The position numbers were made by a program, and so were the translations under genes. DNA of 8,937 nt from Spirochaetaceae bacterium (GTDB lineage: Bacteria; Spirochaetota; Spirochaetia; Treponematales; Treponemataceae). The notes beneath the pieces are model-generated. The model was not told the DNA's origin. It did not search any database and saw only the letters and a program-made list of their open reading frames with translations. Position 1 is the stretch's first letter. Each line of letters begins with the position of its first letter. Of this stretch, positions 1-6,904 are shown in pieces. The DNA is taken from assembly GCA_031272345.1 (NCBI GenBank), contig JAISTZ010000015.1:1-8937 (forward strand), in the 5' to 3' direction.

Positions 1-71
1 GGATATAGCTCAGTTGGTAGAGCGATAGGTTCGCAATCTATAGGCCAGGGGTTCGAATCCCCTTATCTCCA
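1..71 (+). tRNA. tRNA-Ala (anticodon CGC), 5' truncated by two bases
   Basis: A cloverleaf can be folded by hand. The partial acceptor strand is 1-5, T8-A9 is at 6-7, and the D stem is GCTC/GAGC (8-11 with 20-23). The anticodon stem is 25-29 with 37-41, around the loop TTCGCAA (30-36). The T stem is AGGGG/CCCCT (47-51 with 59-63) around TTCGAAT. The 3' acceptor strand is 64-70, with discriminator A71. The anticodon at 32-34 is CGC, which reads the alanine codon GCG. The first window base becomes G3 and pairs with T68 (U70). This G3:U70 wobble is the alanyl-tRNA synthetase identity element and supports both the isotype and the view that two 5' bases lie outside the window. CCA is not encoded: the bases after the discriminator are CAA. 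Confidence 0.95.
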
Positions 72-88
72 CAAAGCGGAATACCTAT

Positions 89-1249
89 ATGAAACGAATC
101 CTTCGGAGGCTCCCTGCCTTCATCCTTTTCTTTGTAATTCTCCAGAGCCTGGGGGCGGAGTTTTTTTCCGACGGGGCCGGGAGTTTTGCCCTTGACCTGC
201 CCGAGGGGTTCACCCTTGCGGCAAGCATGGGAAACGGCGCGTCCTATCTGCTGAAAAGCGCGATTCTTCCGGTGGAACTGATTGTGCGGGTCTTTGCCGC
301 GGACCAGAACCGGGGCGCCAGGGCGGCCATGGAAAGCGTGTGCGCCCGGCTCGGAGCCCAGGCGGAACCGGGGGATTTCACCTGGCAGGGCAGGGACTGC
401 GCGATTTCCAGGGTGGTCATGCGGCCGGCGGGGTACACGGCGCCCCAGGCGGGCTGGGCGGTGGCGTCCCCCCTGCCCGACACGGGCGGCGCCATCGTGT
501 GCCTGGCCTATACCCCCGCGCCCCTCATCCGGCAGACGGAACAGTTCGTGCTGGCGGTTTTGGATTCCCTCATGGTCGACGAAGACAGCTTCCTTTCCCC
601 GGGGCCGGTGACGGCCTTCGTGTTTCCGGGGAAGGAAGAAAAAACCGTCACCCTCACGATCGGGGGACGGTCCATCACCGCGCCCCTCAACAAGGGGGAC
701 TCCGAGGCGGCCGCCTCTGTGATTGACCGGGAGTTCAGCGTGCTCACCCTGTACGGGGCCTCCCCCCTCAGGGACAAGGCCTGGCAGCGGTATTACCGGC
801 AGATCTACCGGGACTCCTATGCCCGGGTTCACGGCGCGGCTGAGGCGATCGCCGCGGCCCTGGGGGGCGAATCCCGGAGGAAATCCCAGCACGAATACCT
901 CCTCCGCACCCTCCTCGCCTGGACCCAGGGGTTTGCCTACGGGCGGAATGTCAACGCCAGCGACTTCGAGTCCCTCCCGTCGATCCTGGAGGGGGGCGCT
1001 TCGGATTGCGACAGCCGCTCCATGCTCCTGGCGGCGATTTTGAACGCCGCGGGCTGCCGGGCGGTGATGTTCTTTTCACCGGAATACAAACACGCGGTCC
1101 TGGGGGCGGAGGTCAACCTGCGGGGGGCTAAAATCAACCTGGACGGCAGGGCCTACCTCCTGGGGGAAACCACCGCGAAGGTTGAACCGGGGCTCATTCC
1201 CAAGGACATGACCGACACGGACAAGTGGATACCCGTGGTTTTCCCATAA
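89..1249 (+). CDS. Exported protein with C-terminal transglutaminase-like domain
   Basis: The 386-aa product starts with a basic stretch (MKRILRR) and a hydrophobic core ending near Ala23, a Sec signal peptide, so it is probably periplasmic or surface-exposed. Residues about 25-180 form a domain I do not recognise. The C-terminal third (about 265-375) resembles the transglutaminase/cysteine-protease fold. It has Cys307 in a G-A-S-D-C-D-S-R context followed by a helix (MLLAAIL), then His335, then Glu360 in Y-L-L-G-E-T-T, matching the C-H-D/E order and spacing of that family. The acidic residue is Glu where Asp is usual. Whether it cleaves, crosslinks or is inactive cannot be told from the sequence. 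The ATG has only a weak GGA at 78-80 as ribosome site, but it is the only start giving a complete signal peptide. The gene begins 17 nt after the tRNA-Ala, with no terminator or clear promoter between. The fold is an inference from motifs. Confidence 0.8.
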   Translation: MKRILRRLPAFILFFVILQSLGAEFFSDGAGSFALDLPEGFTLAASMGNGASYLLKSAILPVELIVRVFAADQNRGARAAMESVCARLGAQAEPGDFTWQGRDCAISRVVMRPAGYTAPQAGWAVASPLPDTGGAIVCLAYTPAPLIRQTEQFVLAVLDSLMVDEDSFLSPGPVTAFVFPGKEEKTVTLTIGGRSITAPLNKGDSEAAASVIDREFSVLTLYGASPLRDKAWQRYYRQIYRDSYARVHGAAEAIAAALGGESRRKSQHEYLLRTLLAWTQGFAYGRNVNASDFESLPSILEGGASDCDSRSMLLAAILNAAGCRAVMFFSPEYKHAVLGAEVNLRGAKINLDGRAYLLGETTAKVEPGLIPKDMTDTDKWIPVVFP

Positions 1250-1265
1250 AACCAAAAGAAATCCC

Positions 1266-1294
1266 TTGCCTTTTCCGCCCGGCGGTGGTATGGT
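1266..1294 (+). promoter_or_regulatory. Sigma-70-type promoter for the thiolase gene
   Basis: TTGCCT (1266-1271) and TATGGT (1289-1294) are separated by exactly 17 bp. Each hexamer matches its consensus at four of six positions. Transcription would start near 1301 and leave a leader of about 48 nt carrying the AAAGGAAG ribosome site at 1335-1342. The site lies just after the upstream stop codon, so the thiolase probably has its own transcript. Confidence 0.5.
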
Positions 1295-1348
1295 GGAGGG
1301 ACATCACGGGCTGCTTGAACAAACTATCAAACCTAAAGGAAGTGACCT

Positions 1349-2536
1349 ATGTCAAAAGAGATCGTTATTGCCGGCGCGGTACGGACCGCTGTCGGAAAAT
1401 TTCAGGGGTCCCTGGCCAATGTTCCGGCCGCGGATTTGGGGGCGATCGTCATAAAAGAAGCGATCGCCAGGGCGGGAATCAAGCCGTCGGATGTGGACGA
1501 GGTGCTCATGGGCTGTGTGCTCCAGGCGGCCCTGGGGCAAAACGTCGTGCGCCAGGCCATGATTAAGGCGGATCTGCCCGTGGAAATCCCCGCGTCCACC
1601 CTGAACCAGGTGTGCGGTTCGGGCCTCAAGAGCGTCAACCTGGCGGCGGCGATGATTCTGGCCGGGGAGGCCGACGTGGTCGTGGCGGGGGGCATGGAGA
1701 GCATGTCCCTGGCGCCCTACGCCCTCCCCAAGGCGCGGACCGGGTACCGCATGGGGGATTCAACCGTTGTGGACGTGATGATCCGGGACGGCCTCTGGGA
1801 CGCCTTCAACAACTACCACATGGGAATCACCGCGGAAAACGTGGCGGAAAAATTCGGAATCACCCGGAAGATGCAGGATGAACTGGCCGTGGCGTCCCAG
1901 CAGAAGGCGGAGAAGGCCATCACCTCGGGCCGGCTGGACGACGAAATCGTGCCCGTCACGATTCCCCAGCGCAAGGGTGACCCCATCGTGTTCAAGCGGG
2001 ACGAGCACTACACCCCGGGCACAACCCTGGAGAAGATCGAGAAGCTCAAGCCCGCCTTCAAACCCGAGGGGGGCACCGTAACCGCGGCAAACGCCTCGGG
2101 CATCAACGACGGGGCGGCCGCCGTGGTGGTGATGAGCGCCGATGCCGCAAAGAAACTGGGCGCAAAGGTCATGGCAAAGTGGGTCGCCGGGGCGTCCGCC
2201 GGGCTGGATCCCAAGATCATGGGCGCGGGCCCCATCTACGCCACCCGGAAGATTCTGCAAAAAACCGGCTTCACCGTTGCTGACCTGGACCTGGTTGAGG
2301 CAAACGAGGCCTTCGCGGCCCAGGCCTGCGCGGTCATCAAGGAGCTCAAGCTGGACCCGGCAAGGGTGAACGTGAACGGCGGCGCAATCGCCATCGGCCA
2401 CCCCATCGGCGCGTCCGGGTGCAGAATCCTCGTCACCCTGCTCTACGAGATGCAGAAACGCAAGGCCAAGCGCGGGCTCGCCACCCTGTGTATCGGCGGG
2501 GGCCTGGGAGTCGCCACAATCGTGGAATCCCTGTAA
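1349..2536 (+). CDS. atoB: Acetyl-CoA acetyltransferase (thiolase)
   Basis: This is a thiolase-superfamily enzyme that condenses two acetyl-CoA to acetoacetyl-CoA, or runs the thiolytic reverse, in the cytoplasm. Its 395 aa are the normal length for the biosynthetic (type II) class. The nucleophile Cys89 lies in N-Q-V-C-G-S-G. The NEAF motif follows L-V-E-A. His351 is in G-H-P-I-G-A-S-G, and the second catalytic cysteine, Cys381, is in C-I-G-G-G. All catalytic residues are present and there is no frameshift. The start is set by a strong AAAGGAAG site at 1335-1342, six bases before the ATG, and by the usual N-terminal I-V-I-A-G-A-V-R-T-A. It appears monocistronic, with a promoter at 1266-1294 and a terminator at 2563-2601. 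Likely roles are butyrate/acetoacetate metabolism or mevalonate precursor supply. No neighbour settles this, and preference for longer acyl chains cannot be excluded. Confidence 0.96.
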   Translation: MSKEIVIAGAVRTAVGKFQGSLANVPAADLGAIVIKEAIARAGIKPSDVDEVLMGCVLQAALGQNVVRQAMIKADLPVEIPASTLNQVCGSGLKSVNLAAAMILAGEADVVVAGGMESMSLAPYALPKARTGYRMGDSTVVDVMIRDGLWDAFNNYHMGITAENVAEKFGITRKMQDELAVASQQKAEKAITSGRLDDEIVPVTIPQRKGDPIVFKRDEHYTPGTTLEKIEKLKPAFKPEGGTVTAANASGINDGAAAVVVMSADAAKKLGAKVMAKWVAGASAGLDPKIMGAGPIYATRKILQKTGFTVADLDLVEANEAFAAQACAVIKELKLDPARVNVNGGAIAIGHPIGASGCRILVTLLYEMQKRKAKRGLATLCIGGGLGVATIVESL

Positions 2537-2562
2537 CAAAGCGCTGATTTTGTCAACAAATG

Positions 2563-2601
2563 GGGAATTTTGCGCCTGTTTGCGGGGCAGAATTCCCTTT
2601 T
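2563..2601 (+). terminator. Rho-independent terminator after the thiolase gene
   Basis: An 11-bp stem pairs 2563-2573 (GGGAATTTTGC) with 2587-2597 (GCAGAATTCCC), with one T-G wobble. It extends inward by two more pairs after a single mismatch, around a 7-nt loop. The 3' arm is followed at once by TTTTGTTTG. It lies 27 nt past the thiolase stop codon and before the next promoter, separating the two transcription units. Confidence 0.75.
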
Positions 2602-2642
2602 GTTTGAAAATTCGGTTGTTTTGTGATTTTTTTTGGAAACCC

Positions 2643-2671
2643 TTGACAGAACGTTTCGGATGGCGCATAAT
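2643..2671 (+). promoter_or_regulatory. Strong sigma-70 promoter of the ptsN-lpdA-U32 operon
   Basis: A perfect TTGACA (2643-2648) and CATAAT (2666-2671, five of six) are spaced by 17 bp. The region just upstream (about 2598-2638) is T-rich on this strand. Transcription should begin near 2678, giving a leader of about 23 nt with AAGGAG at 2690-2695, five bases before the GTG start at 2701. No operator-like dyad was seen overlapping the hexamers. Confidence 0.8.
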
Positions 2672-2700
2672 AGGAGTCCGCTTTTTGCCAAGGAGCATCT

Positions 2701-3351
2701 GTGACTGAAGACATACTTACAATAGACGAGGTGGCCCAGTACCTGCGGGTTTCGGAACGCACGGTGTACGACTGGGCCCAAAAGGGAGAAATCCCTTCAG
2801 GAAAGATCGGCACCGCCTGGCGGTTCAAAAAATCAGAAATAGAAAAATGGGTGAACGAGCGTCTGGGGTCGAAGTCCCGGTCCTCCGTCATGGAAGCGCC
2901 GGTGCGGGTCAAGAACATCCTGTCCCCGGACAGAATCGTCTTCCTCACCTATTCCACCAAGCACGACGCCCTGGTGGCCCTGTCGGAGGTCCTTGCCACG
3001 GCGCCCCAGGTAAAAAACAAGGAAGAGCTCACCGGGGAAATCCTCATGCGGGAGGATCTGATGTCCACAGCCATAGGCCGGGGCATCGCGATTCCCCACG
3101 TGCGCCTGGCTTCGGTGACGGACCTGGTGATGGCCGTGGGCATCAGCAAGACCGCCGTCATCGACTTCCAGACCATCGACGACGAGCCCGTGCGGCTCCT
3201 CTTTATGATCGCCGCAGCCTACGACCAGCACTCCTATTACCTGCAAACCCTCTCCTACTTCAGCGGCCGCCTCAAGAACCGGGAACTCCGGGAGGCCCTC
3301 CTCGCCGCAACCGGCGCCGGGGAAGTGTACGACCTGCTTTCCCGGGACTAG
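2701..3351 (+). CDS. ptsN: HTH-EIIA(Ntr) fusion: PTS-type phosphorylatable DNA-binding regulator
   Basis: The product is 216 aa with two domains. Residues about 5-55 form an excisionase/MerR-like helix-turn-helix (L-T-I-D-E-V-A-Q-Y-L, then S-E-R-T-V-Y-D-W, then a W-R-F-K-K wing and an E-I-E-K-W helix). After a linker, residues about 72-213 form a PTS EIIA domain of the nitrogen/fructose type. The phospho-accepting His133 lies in G-R-G-I-A-I-P-H-V-R, preceded by the usual M-R-E-D-L-M-S-T-A-I-G. Plain EIIA(Ntr) is about 150-160 aa, so the HTH accounts for the extra length. The protein probably binds DNA in a phosphorylation-dependent way, with phosphate from HPr or NPr (not in this window). It starts with GTG, fixed by AAGGAG at 2690-2695. 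It leads a tight operon with lpdA and the U32 gene. Target genes are unknown; autoregulation is possible but no site is visible. Confidence 0.92.
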   Translation: MTEDILTIDEVAQYLRVSERTVYDWAQKGEIPSGKIGTAWRFKKSEIEKWVNERLGSKSRSSVMEAPVRVKNILSPDRIVFLTYSTKHDALVALSEVLATAPQVKNKEELTGEILMREDLMSTAIGRGIAIPHVRLASVTDLVMAVGISKTAVIDFQTIDDEPVRLLFMIAAAYDQHSYYLQTLSYFSGRLKNRELREALLAATGAGEVYDLLSRD

Positions 3352-3354
3352 CTC

Positions 3355-4740
3355 ATGGACGCGCTTGTTCTGGGGGGCGGCCCCGGGGGCTGCGAAGCCG
3401 CCCTTGTGGCGGCCCAGCGGGGCGCCCGAGTCACCCTGATTGAAGAGCGGACCCTGGGCGGAACCTGCCTGAACAGGGGCTGTATCCCCGCAAAATCACT
3501 CCTTGCCTCCGCGGAGGCCCTGGAATGGGTCCGGGCAGCGGGAACCTTCGGCATAACCGCTGGGGAGGGGGCCGCGAATGTCCCGGCGGTCTACGGCAGA
3601 AAGGACGCGGTGGTCTCTTCCCTGGTGAAGGGCATGGAATTCCTCCTGCAAGCCCGGAAGGTGCGGGTGGTTTCCGGTCACGGGAGGGTTTCCGGGCCGG
3701 ATTCCGTCACCCTTACCGCCCCGGGCGGGTCCGTGGAGCGCCTTTCCTTCGACGCCCTCATCCTGGCGGCGGGGTCGGTCCCGTCGATACCCCCCGTGTT
3801 CGCCTATGACGGGGACCGGGTGCTCTCCAGCGACGATGCCCTCTCCCTGGGTTCCATCCCCGCATCGATCGTCCTAATCGGCGGCGGAGTCATCGGGTGC
3901 GAGCTCGCCCAGTTCTTTGCCCGCCTTGGGAGCCGGGTTCGGGTTGTAGAAATGCTCGGCCGCCTCCTCCCCCAGGAAGACGCGGATTGCGCCCGGCAGT
4001 TGGAGCGGCAGTTCAAGAAGGAGAAAATCGCCTTTTCCTGCGGCGCATCCGTGGAGGGGGTGGAAAAAACCGATTCGGGCGTAAAAATCACCCTGTCCGG
4101 GGGTGCGGTGGTGGAGGCGGAAAAGGCCCTGGTTGCCATCGGGCGGAAACCCGCAACCGGGGGCCTGGGGCTTGAGTCCGTGGGCCTCGCCCCCGATTCC
4201 AGGGGCTTTGTGCCCGTGAACGCCTTCATGCAGACCGCGGTTCCGTCGATCTACGCCGTGGGGGACATCGTTTCGTCCCCCCAACTGGCCCACGTGGCCT
4301 CCAGGGAGGGCGCGGTGGCGGCGATTCACGCCACGGGGGGACATGGGGAAATCAGCTACCGGGCTATCCCCCGGTGCGTGTACACGAGTCCGGAAATCGC
4401 CTCGGTGGGCCTTACGGAGGAGGACGCAAAAAAAAGGGGCATCCCCTTTAAGACGGGGAAATTCAATTTTGCCGCCCTGGGAAGGGCCAAGGCCGCGGGC
4501 AAGACCGAGGGGTTCGTCAAGATCATCACGGATGAGGCGGGCGTGGTCGTCGGGGGGGCCGTCGTGGGGGCCCACGGCACGGAGCTGCTCCAGCCCATCA
4601 CCATGGCGGTGCAACTGGGTCTCACGAGCGGCCAGATCGCCCAATGCGTCTTCCCCCATCCCACCTTCGGGGAGGCCCTGCTCCAGGCGGCCCTGGACGT
4701 GGGGGGCGAAAGTCCCTATAAAGTGCAGTCCCCCCTGTAA
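3355..4740 (+). CDS. lpdA: Dihydrolipoamide dehydrogenase (E3)
   Basis: This is an FAD- and NAD-dependent disulfide oxidoreductase that reoxidises dihydrolipoamide on 2-oxoacid dehydrogenase or glycine-cleavage complexes. Its 461 aa are typical. The N-terminal FAD site is L-G-G-G-P-G-G-C-E-A-A. The redox-active disulfide is Cys38 and Cys43 in G-G-T-C-L-N-R-G-C-I-P. The NAD-binding glycine motif I-G-G-G-V-I-G-C-E-L-A lies near residue 180. The second FAD motif is Y-A-V-G-D-I, and the C-terminal active-site dyad is His435 and Glu440 in H-P-T-F-G-E (most relatives have H-P-T-x-S-E). The start is close to the FAD motif, so no longer form is needed. It begins 3 nt after the upstream stop with no convincing ribosome site, so translation is probably coupled to the preceding gene. 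No E1, E2, lipoyl protein or lipoylation gene is present, so its partner complex must be encoded elsewhere. Confidence 0.94.
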   Translation: MDALVLGGGPGGCEAALVAAQRGARVTLIEERTLGGTCLNRGCIPAKSLLASAEALEWVRAAGTFGITAGEGAANVPAVYGRKDAVVSSLVKGMEFLLQARKVRVVSGHGRVSGPDSVTLTAPGGSVERLSFDALILAAGSVPSIPPVFAYDGDRVLSSDDALSLGSIPASIVLIGGGVIGCELAQFFARLGSRVRVVEMLGRLLPQEDADCARQLERQFKKEKIAFSCGASVEGVEKTDSGVKITLSGGAVVEAEKALVAIGRKPATGGLGLESVGLAPDSRGFVPVNAFMQTAVPSIYAVGDIVSSPQLAHVASREGAVAAIHATGGHGEISYRAIPRCVYTSPEIASVGLTEEDAKKRGIPFKTGKFNFAALGRAKAAGKTEGFVKIITDEAGVVVGGAVVGAHGTELLQPITMAVQLGLTSGQIAQCVFPHPTFGEALLQAALDVGGESPYKVQSPL

Positions 4741-4742
4741 TC

Positions 4743-6047
4743 ATGGAACTCTCGGCCCCGGCAGGAAATATTGAAAAACTCCGGTACGCCTGGTCCTACG
4801 GGGCGGACGCCGCCTATTTCGGCTTCAGGTCATTTTCCCTCCGCATGAGGGCGGACAACTTCGCCCCGGAGGACGCGGAGGAGACCGCCGCCCTCAAGAA
4901 CGCCTTCCCCGCAAGGAAGCTCTACTGCGCCCTCAACGTGAGCTTCCACAATGATGACATCCGGCGTCTCAGGGAATCCCTCGACGCAATCGCCCGGTTC
5001 CCCATCGACGGGTTCATCATCCAGGATCTGGGCGTCCTAGACATGCTGTGCAAACGTTTTCCCCAAACGCCCCTCCACCTGAGCACCCAGGGGAACTGTA
5101 TCAACGCCGAAGCCGCGCGGGTCTACCGGTCCCTGGGGTTCTCGCGGATCGTCCTGGGGCGGGAGGCGTCCCTGGGGGACATCAGGCGCATCAAGGACGC
5201 CGTCCCGGAGGTGGAGCTGGAGGCCTTTGTCCACGGGGCCATGTGCGTGTCCTATTCGGGCCGGTGCCTCCTCAGCGCCTACTTCGCCGGGCGGAGCGCC
5301 AACGGGGGAAACTGCGCCCACTCCTGCCGCTGGGACTTCCGGGCCCTGGCGGAGGGGGGCGCCCTGGCGCTGGAGGAGCGGGAGCGGCCCGGGGAATACT
5401 TCCCCGTGTTCGAGGGCGAGGGGTTCACGGCGATGCTCTCGTCCAGGGATCTCTGCATGATCGGCCGCCTGGGGGACCTCAGGGACGCGGGGGTTGACAG
5501 TCTCAAAATCGAAGGCAGGATGAAGAGCGTGTACTACACGGCCCTGGTGAGCCGGGCCTACCGCAAGGCCCTGGACGCCCTGGAAGGGAAGATTTCCCAG
5601 GAAGAGGCCGCGCCCTTTATGGCGGAGCTGTACAACACCCCCCACCGGGACTTTACCACGGGCTTTTACTACGGCGTATCCCCGGCTAACGAAACCACCG
5701 CGGGCAAGACCAAAAGCACGGCCCTCCTCGCGGGGATCACGGGGAAGGCCCTCGGCCCGGCGGAAGGGGCGGAAATTGCCGCAAAGAATCCCGCCCTGGG
5801 GCCGCGCCTCCGGGAGGGCCGGCGTTTCTATCCCTTCCGGGCGATGAACAAGCTGTCCGCCGGAACGCCCCTGGAGGTGATTACCCCGGAGATTCCCGCC
5901 CTGCCCCTTCCGCCGGAGAGCTATCTCCTGGTTGATCCCGGGACGGGCGCCGTGTTGGACTGGGTGAGTCACGGCCACGCTGCCCTTCTGGCCGCGGACG
6001 CGGACCTGGAGGAGGGCGCCCTGGTGAGGATTATGGGGAACCTCTAA
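4743..6047 (+). CDS. Peptidase U32 family protein, probable RNA (tRNA U34-type) hydroxylase
   Basis: The 434-aa protein opens with E-L-S-A-P-A-G-N-I-E-K-L and G-A-D-A-A-Y-F-G, the usual U32 N-terminus. It carries the family signature E160-A-F-V-H-G-A-M-C168 followed by Y-S-G-R-C175. Four cysteines (168, 175, 191 and 195, the last two in G-N-C-A-H-S-C-R-W) fit the iron-sulphur cluster ligands of this family. Despite the name, characterised members are oxygen-independent hydroxylases: TrhP (YegQ) in tRNA wobble-uridine 5-hydroxylation, RlhA in 23S rRNA, and UbiU/UbiV in ubiquinone synthesis. The length and C-terminal region (about 330-434) suggest the TrhP-like branch, but this is inferred and I leave the symbol blank. 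It starts 2 nt after the lpdA stop and is the last gene of the operon. No terminator is visible in the 24 nt before the convergent gene. Confidence 0.9.
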   Translation: MELSAPAGNIEKLRYAWSYGADAAYFGFRSFSLRMRADNFAPEDAEETAALKNAFPARKLYCALNVSFHNDDIRRLRESLDAIARFPIDGFIIQDLGVLDMLCKRFPQTPLHLSTQGNCINAEAARVYRSLGFSRIVLGREASLGDIRRIKDAVPEVELEAFVHGAMCVSYSGRCLLSAYFAGRSANGGNCAHSCRWDFRALAEGGALALEERERPGEYFPVFEGEGFTAMLSSRDLCMIGRLGDLRDAGVDSLKIEGRMKSVYYTALVSRAYRKALDALEGKISQEEAAPFMAELYNTPHRDFTTGFYYGVSPANETTAGKTKSTALLAGITGKALGPAEGAEIAAKNPALGPRLREGRRFYPFRAMNKLSAGTPLEVITPEIPALPLPPESYLLVDPGTGAVLDWVSHGHAALLAADADLEEGALVRIMGNL

Positions 6048-6071
6048 TTAACCGAGTTTTTCGAGAAGCCC

Positions 6072-6767
6072 CTATTTGAGCCCGCTCAGGTCGGCAAGCA
6101 GTTTGGTGGCCCTGTCGCGCACGGGGGCGACGTACCTGGTGTTTTTTGCGATCTCCGAAATCGACTGAATCATCAGAGTCTTCTGTTCCCCCGAAACCTT
6201 GGGGCCCAGTTTTTCGTATGACGCGAGGATCGTCATGACCAGGCTGCTCACGGGATTGAGGACGGAAAACTTTTTTTCAACCCAGCGGATGGTCTCCACC
6301 ACATCGTTTTCGTTATCGCTTATGCCGATTTGACAGAGGGAGCGGATAGCCGCCGTCACAACCGAGGGCTCGTTATTCCAAAAGACGATTTTTTTGAGGG
6401 TGTCCCTGACTTCGGCGGTGGGAATTTTCCCCAGGAGCAGACAGGCCCGGGTCTGGATGTCGATGTACGACGCCTTGCCCGCTATCCTGTTCTCCTGAAA
6501 GAGCTCCCCGGTGGCCAAATTTTGCACGGCCCTGCTGATGGCGTTGTTTATTTTGCCCGCGTCAATGGCGGCCTCCGCATAGGTGAGGGCGTCGTCCTGG
6601 GCGATGTAGTCCCCCCGGGACAATTCCCTGACGATGATTGCCTCGATGCTGTTGTCTTCGGCGTTGGAAAGATAGTCCTGCTCAGCGGTTGTTTCGCTTC
6701 GGCCCTGCTGCGCCCAGAGCATCGTTCCCATTACCACGGCGATTGCAATACAAGAAAAATGTTTCAT
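6072..6767 (-). CDS. Exported HEAT-repeat-like alpha-helical protein
   Basis: The product is 231 aa. An N-terminal signal peptide has a hydrophobic core at residues 4-18 and a likely cut after L-W-A19, so the mature protein is probably periplasmic. The rest is almost entirely predicted helix, with repeated segments of the type A-x-x-x-L-x-x-I/L (for example around T-R-A-C-L-L-L-G-K-I, V-V-T-A-A-I-R-S-L-C-Q-I-G and V-M-T-I-L-A-S-Y-E-K-L-G), each spaced like a HEAT hairpin. It has no catalytic motif, so a scaffold or binding role is likely; I do not know its partner. The gene has a good sigma-70 promoter (6795-6823) and an AGGGGGA ribosome site (6771-6777) close to the ATG. Its codons are less G/C-biased than those of the upstream operon. 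It is convergent with the U32 gene and divergent from the HAD gene. Confidence 0.85.
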   Translation of the reverse strand: MKHFSCIAIAVVMGTMLWAQQGRSETTAEQDYLSNAEDNSIEAIIVRELSRGDYIAQDDALTYAEAAIDAGKINNAISRAVQNLATGELFQENRIAGKASYIDIQTRACLLLGKIPTAEVRDTLKKIVFWNNEPSVVTAAIRSLCQIGISDNENDVVETIRWVEKKFSVLNPVSSLVMTILASYEKLGPKVSGEQKTLMIQSISEIAKNTRYVAPVRDRATKLLADLSGLK

Positions 6768-6794
6768 ACTTCCCCCTGATTTCTCATTTGTGTA

Positions 6795-6823
6795 ATTATA
6801 TACGATTTTTCCGTTGTTGTCAG
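6795..6823 (-). promoter_or_regulatory. Sigma-70 promoter of the exported HEAT-like protein
   Basis: Read on the minus strand, CTGACA (6818-6823, five of six) and a perfect TATAAT (6795-6800) are separated by 17 bp. The leader would be about 20 nt. The -35 box overlaps the first three bases of the 5' arm of an imperfect dyad (6821-6855), which could serve as an operator. Confidence 0.75.
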
Positions 6824-6855
6824 CGAAAATCAGCTAAAAACTGAATTTTTTGCTG
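6821..6855. repeat. Imperfect inverted repeat in the divergent spacer
   Basis: The arms 6821-6833 (CAGCGAAAATCAG) and 6841-6855 (CTGAATTTTTTGCTG) can pair over about 13 bp, with one wobble, one extra T and one extra A on the right arm, around a 7-nt CTAAAAA loop. Neither side is followed by a clean T-tract, so it is unlikely to be a terminator. It touches the -35 of the minus-strand gene and lies about 30 bp upstream of the -10 of the plus-strand HAD gene. That is a good place for a regulator to act on both. Confidence 0.45.
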
Positions 6856-6883
6856 TCCCCCTCCGGTAAAAATCGGCGCCCTG

Positions 6884-6892
6884 TGCTATACT
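6884..6892 (+). promoter_or_regulatory. Extended -10 promoter (TGCTATACT) of the HAD gene
   Basis: TGC precedes TATACT (6887-6892, five of six), forming an extended -10 element. No good -35 is found 17 bp upstream, which extended -10 promoters often lack. The ATG lies only 12 nt after the box. Transcription would begin about 3-6 nt before the start codon, implying a leaderless or nearly leaderless mRNA. Confidence 0.55.
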
Positions 6893-6904
6893 GTCTTCCG
6901 CACA

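Noticed and set aside
38..892. Long minus-strand reading frame of 284 codons opposite the tRNA and the exported transglutaminase-like gene
   Set aside because: Its end runs through the tRNA reverse complement, giving the well-known spurious G-I-R-T-P-G tail. The peptide is rich in G, R, P and H, as in shadows of GC-rich genes, and the plus-strand frame has a signal peptide and a recognisable domain.
1760..2698. Minus-strand reading frame of 312 codons opposite the thiolase gene
   Set aside because: It lies antisense to an intact thiolase with all catalytic residues and crosses its terminator and the next promoter. The composition (many G, H, R, D) is that of a shadow frame.
5037..5978. Minus-strand reading frame of 313 codons opposite the U32 gene
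   Set aside because: It is antisense to a complete U32 protein with its cysteine signature. It has no family motif and no ribosome site.
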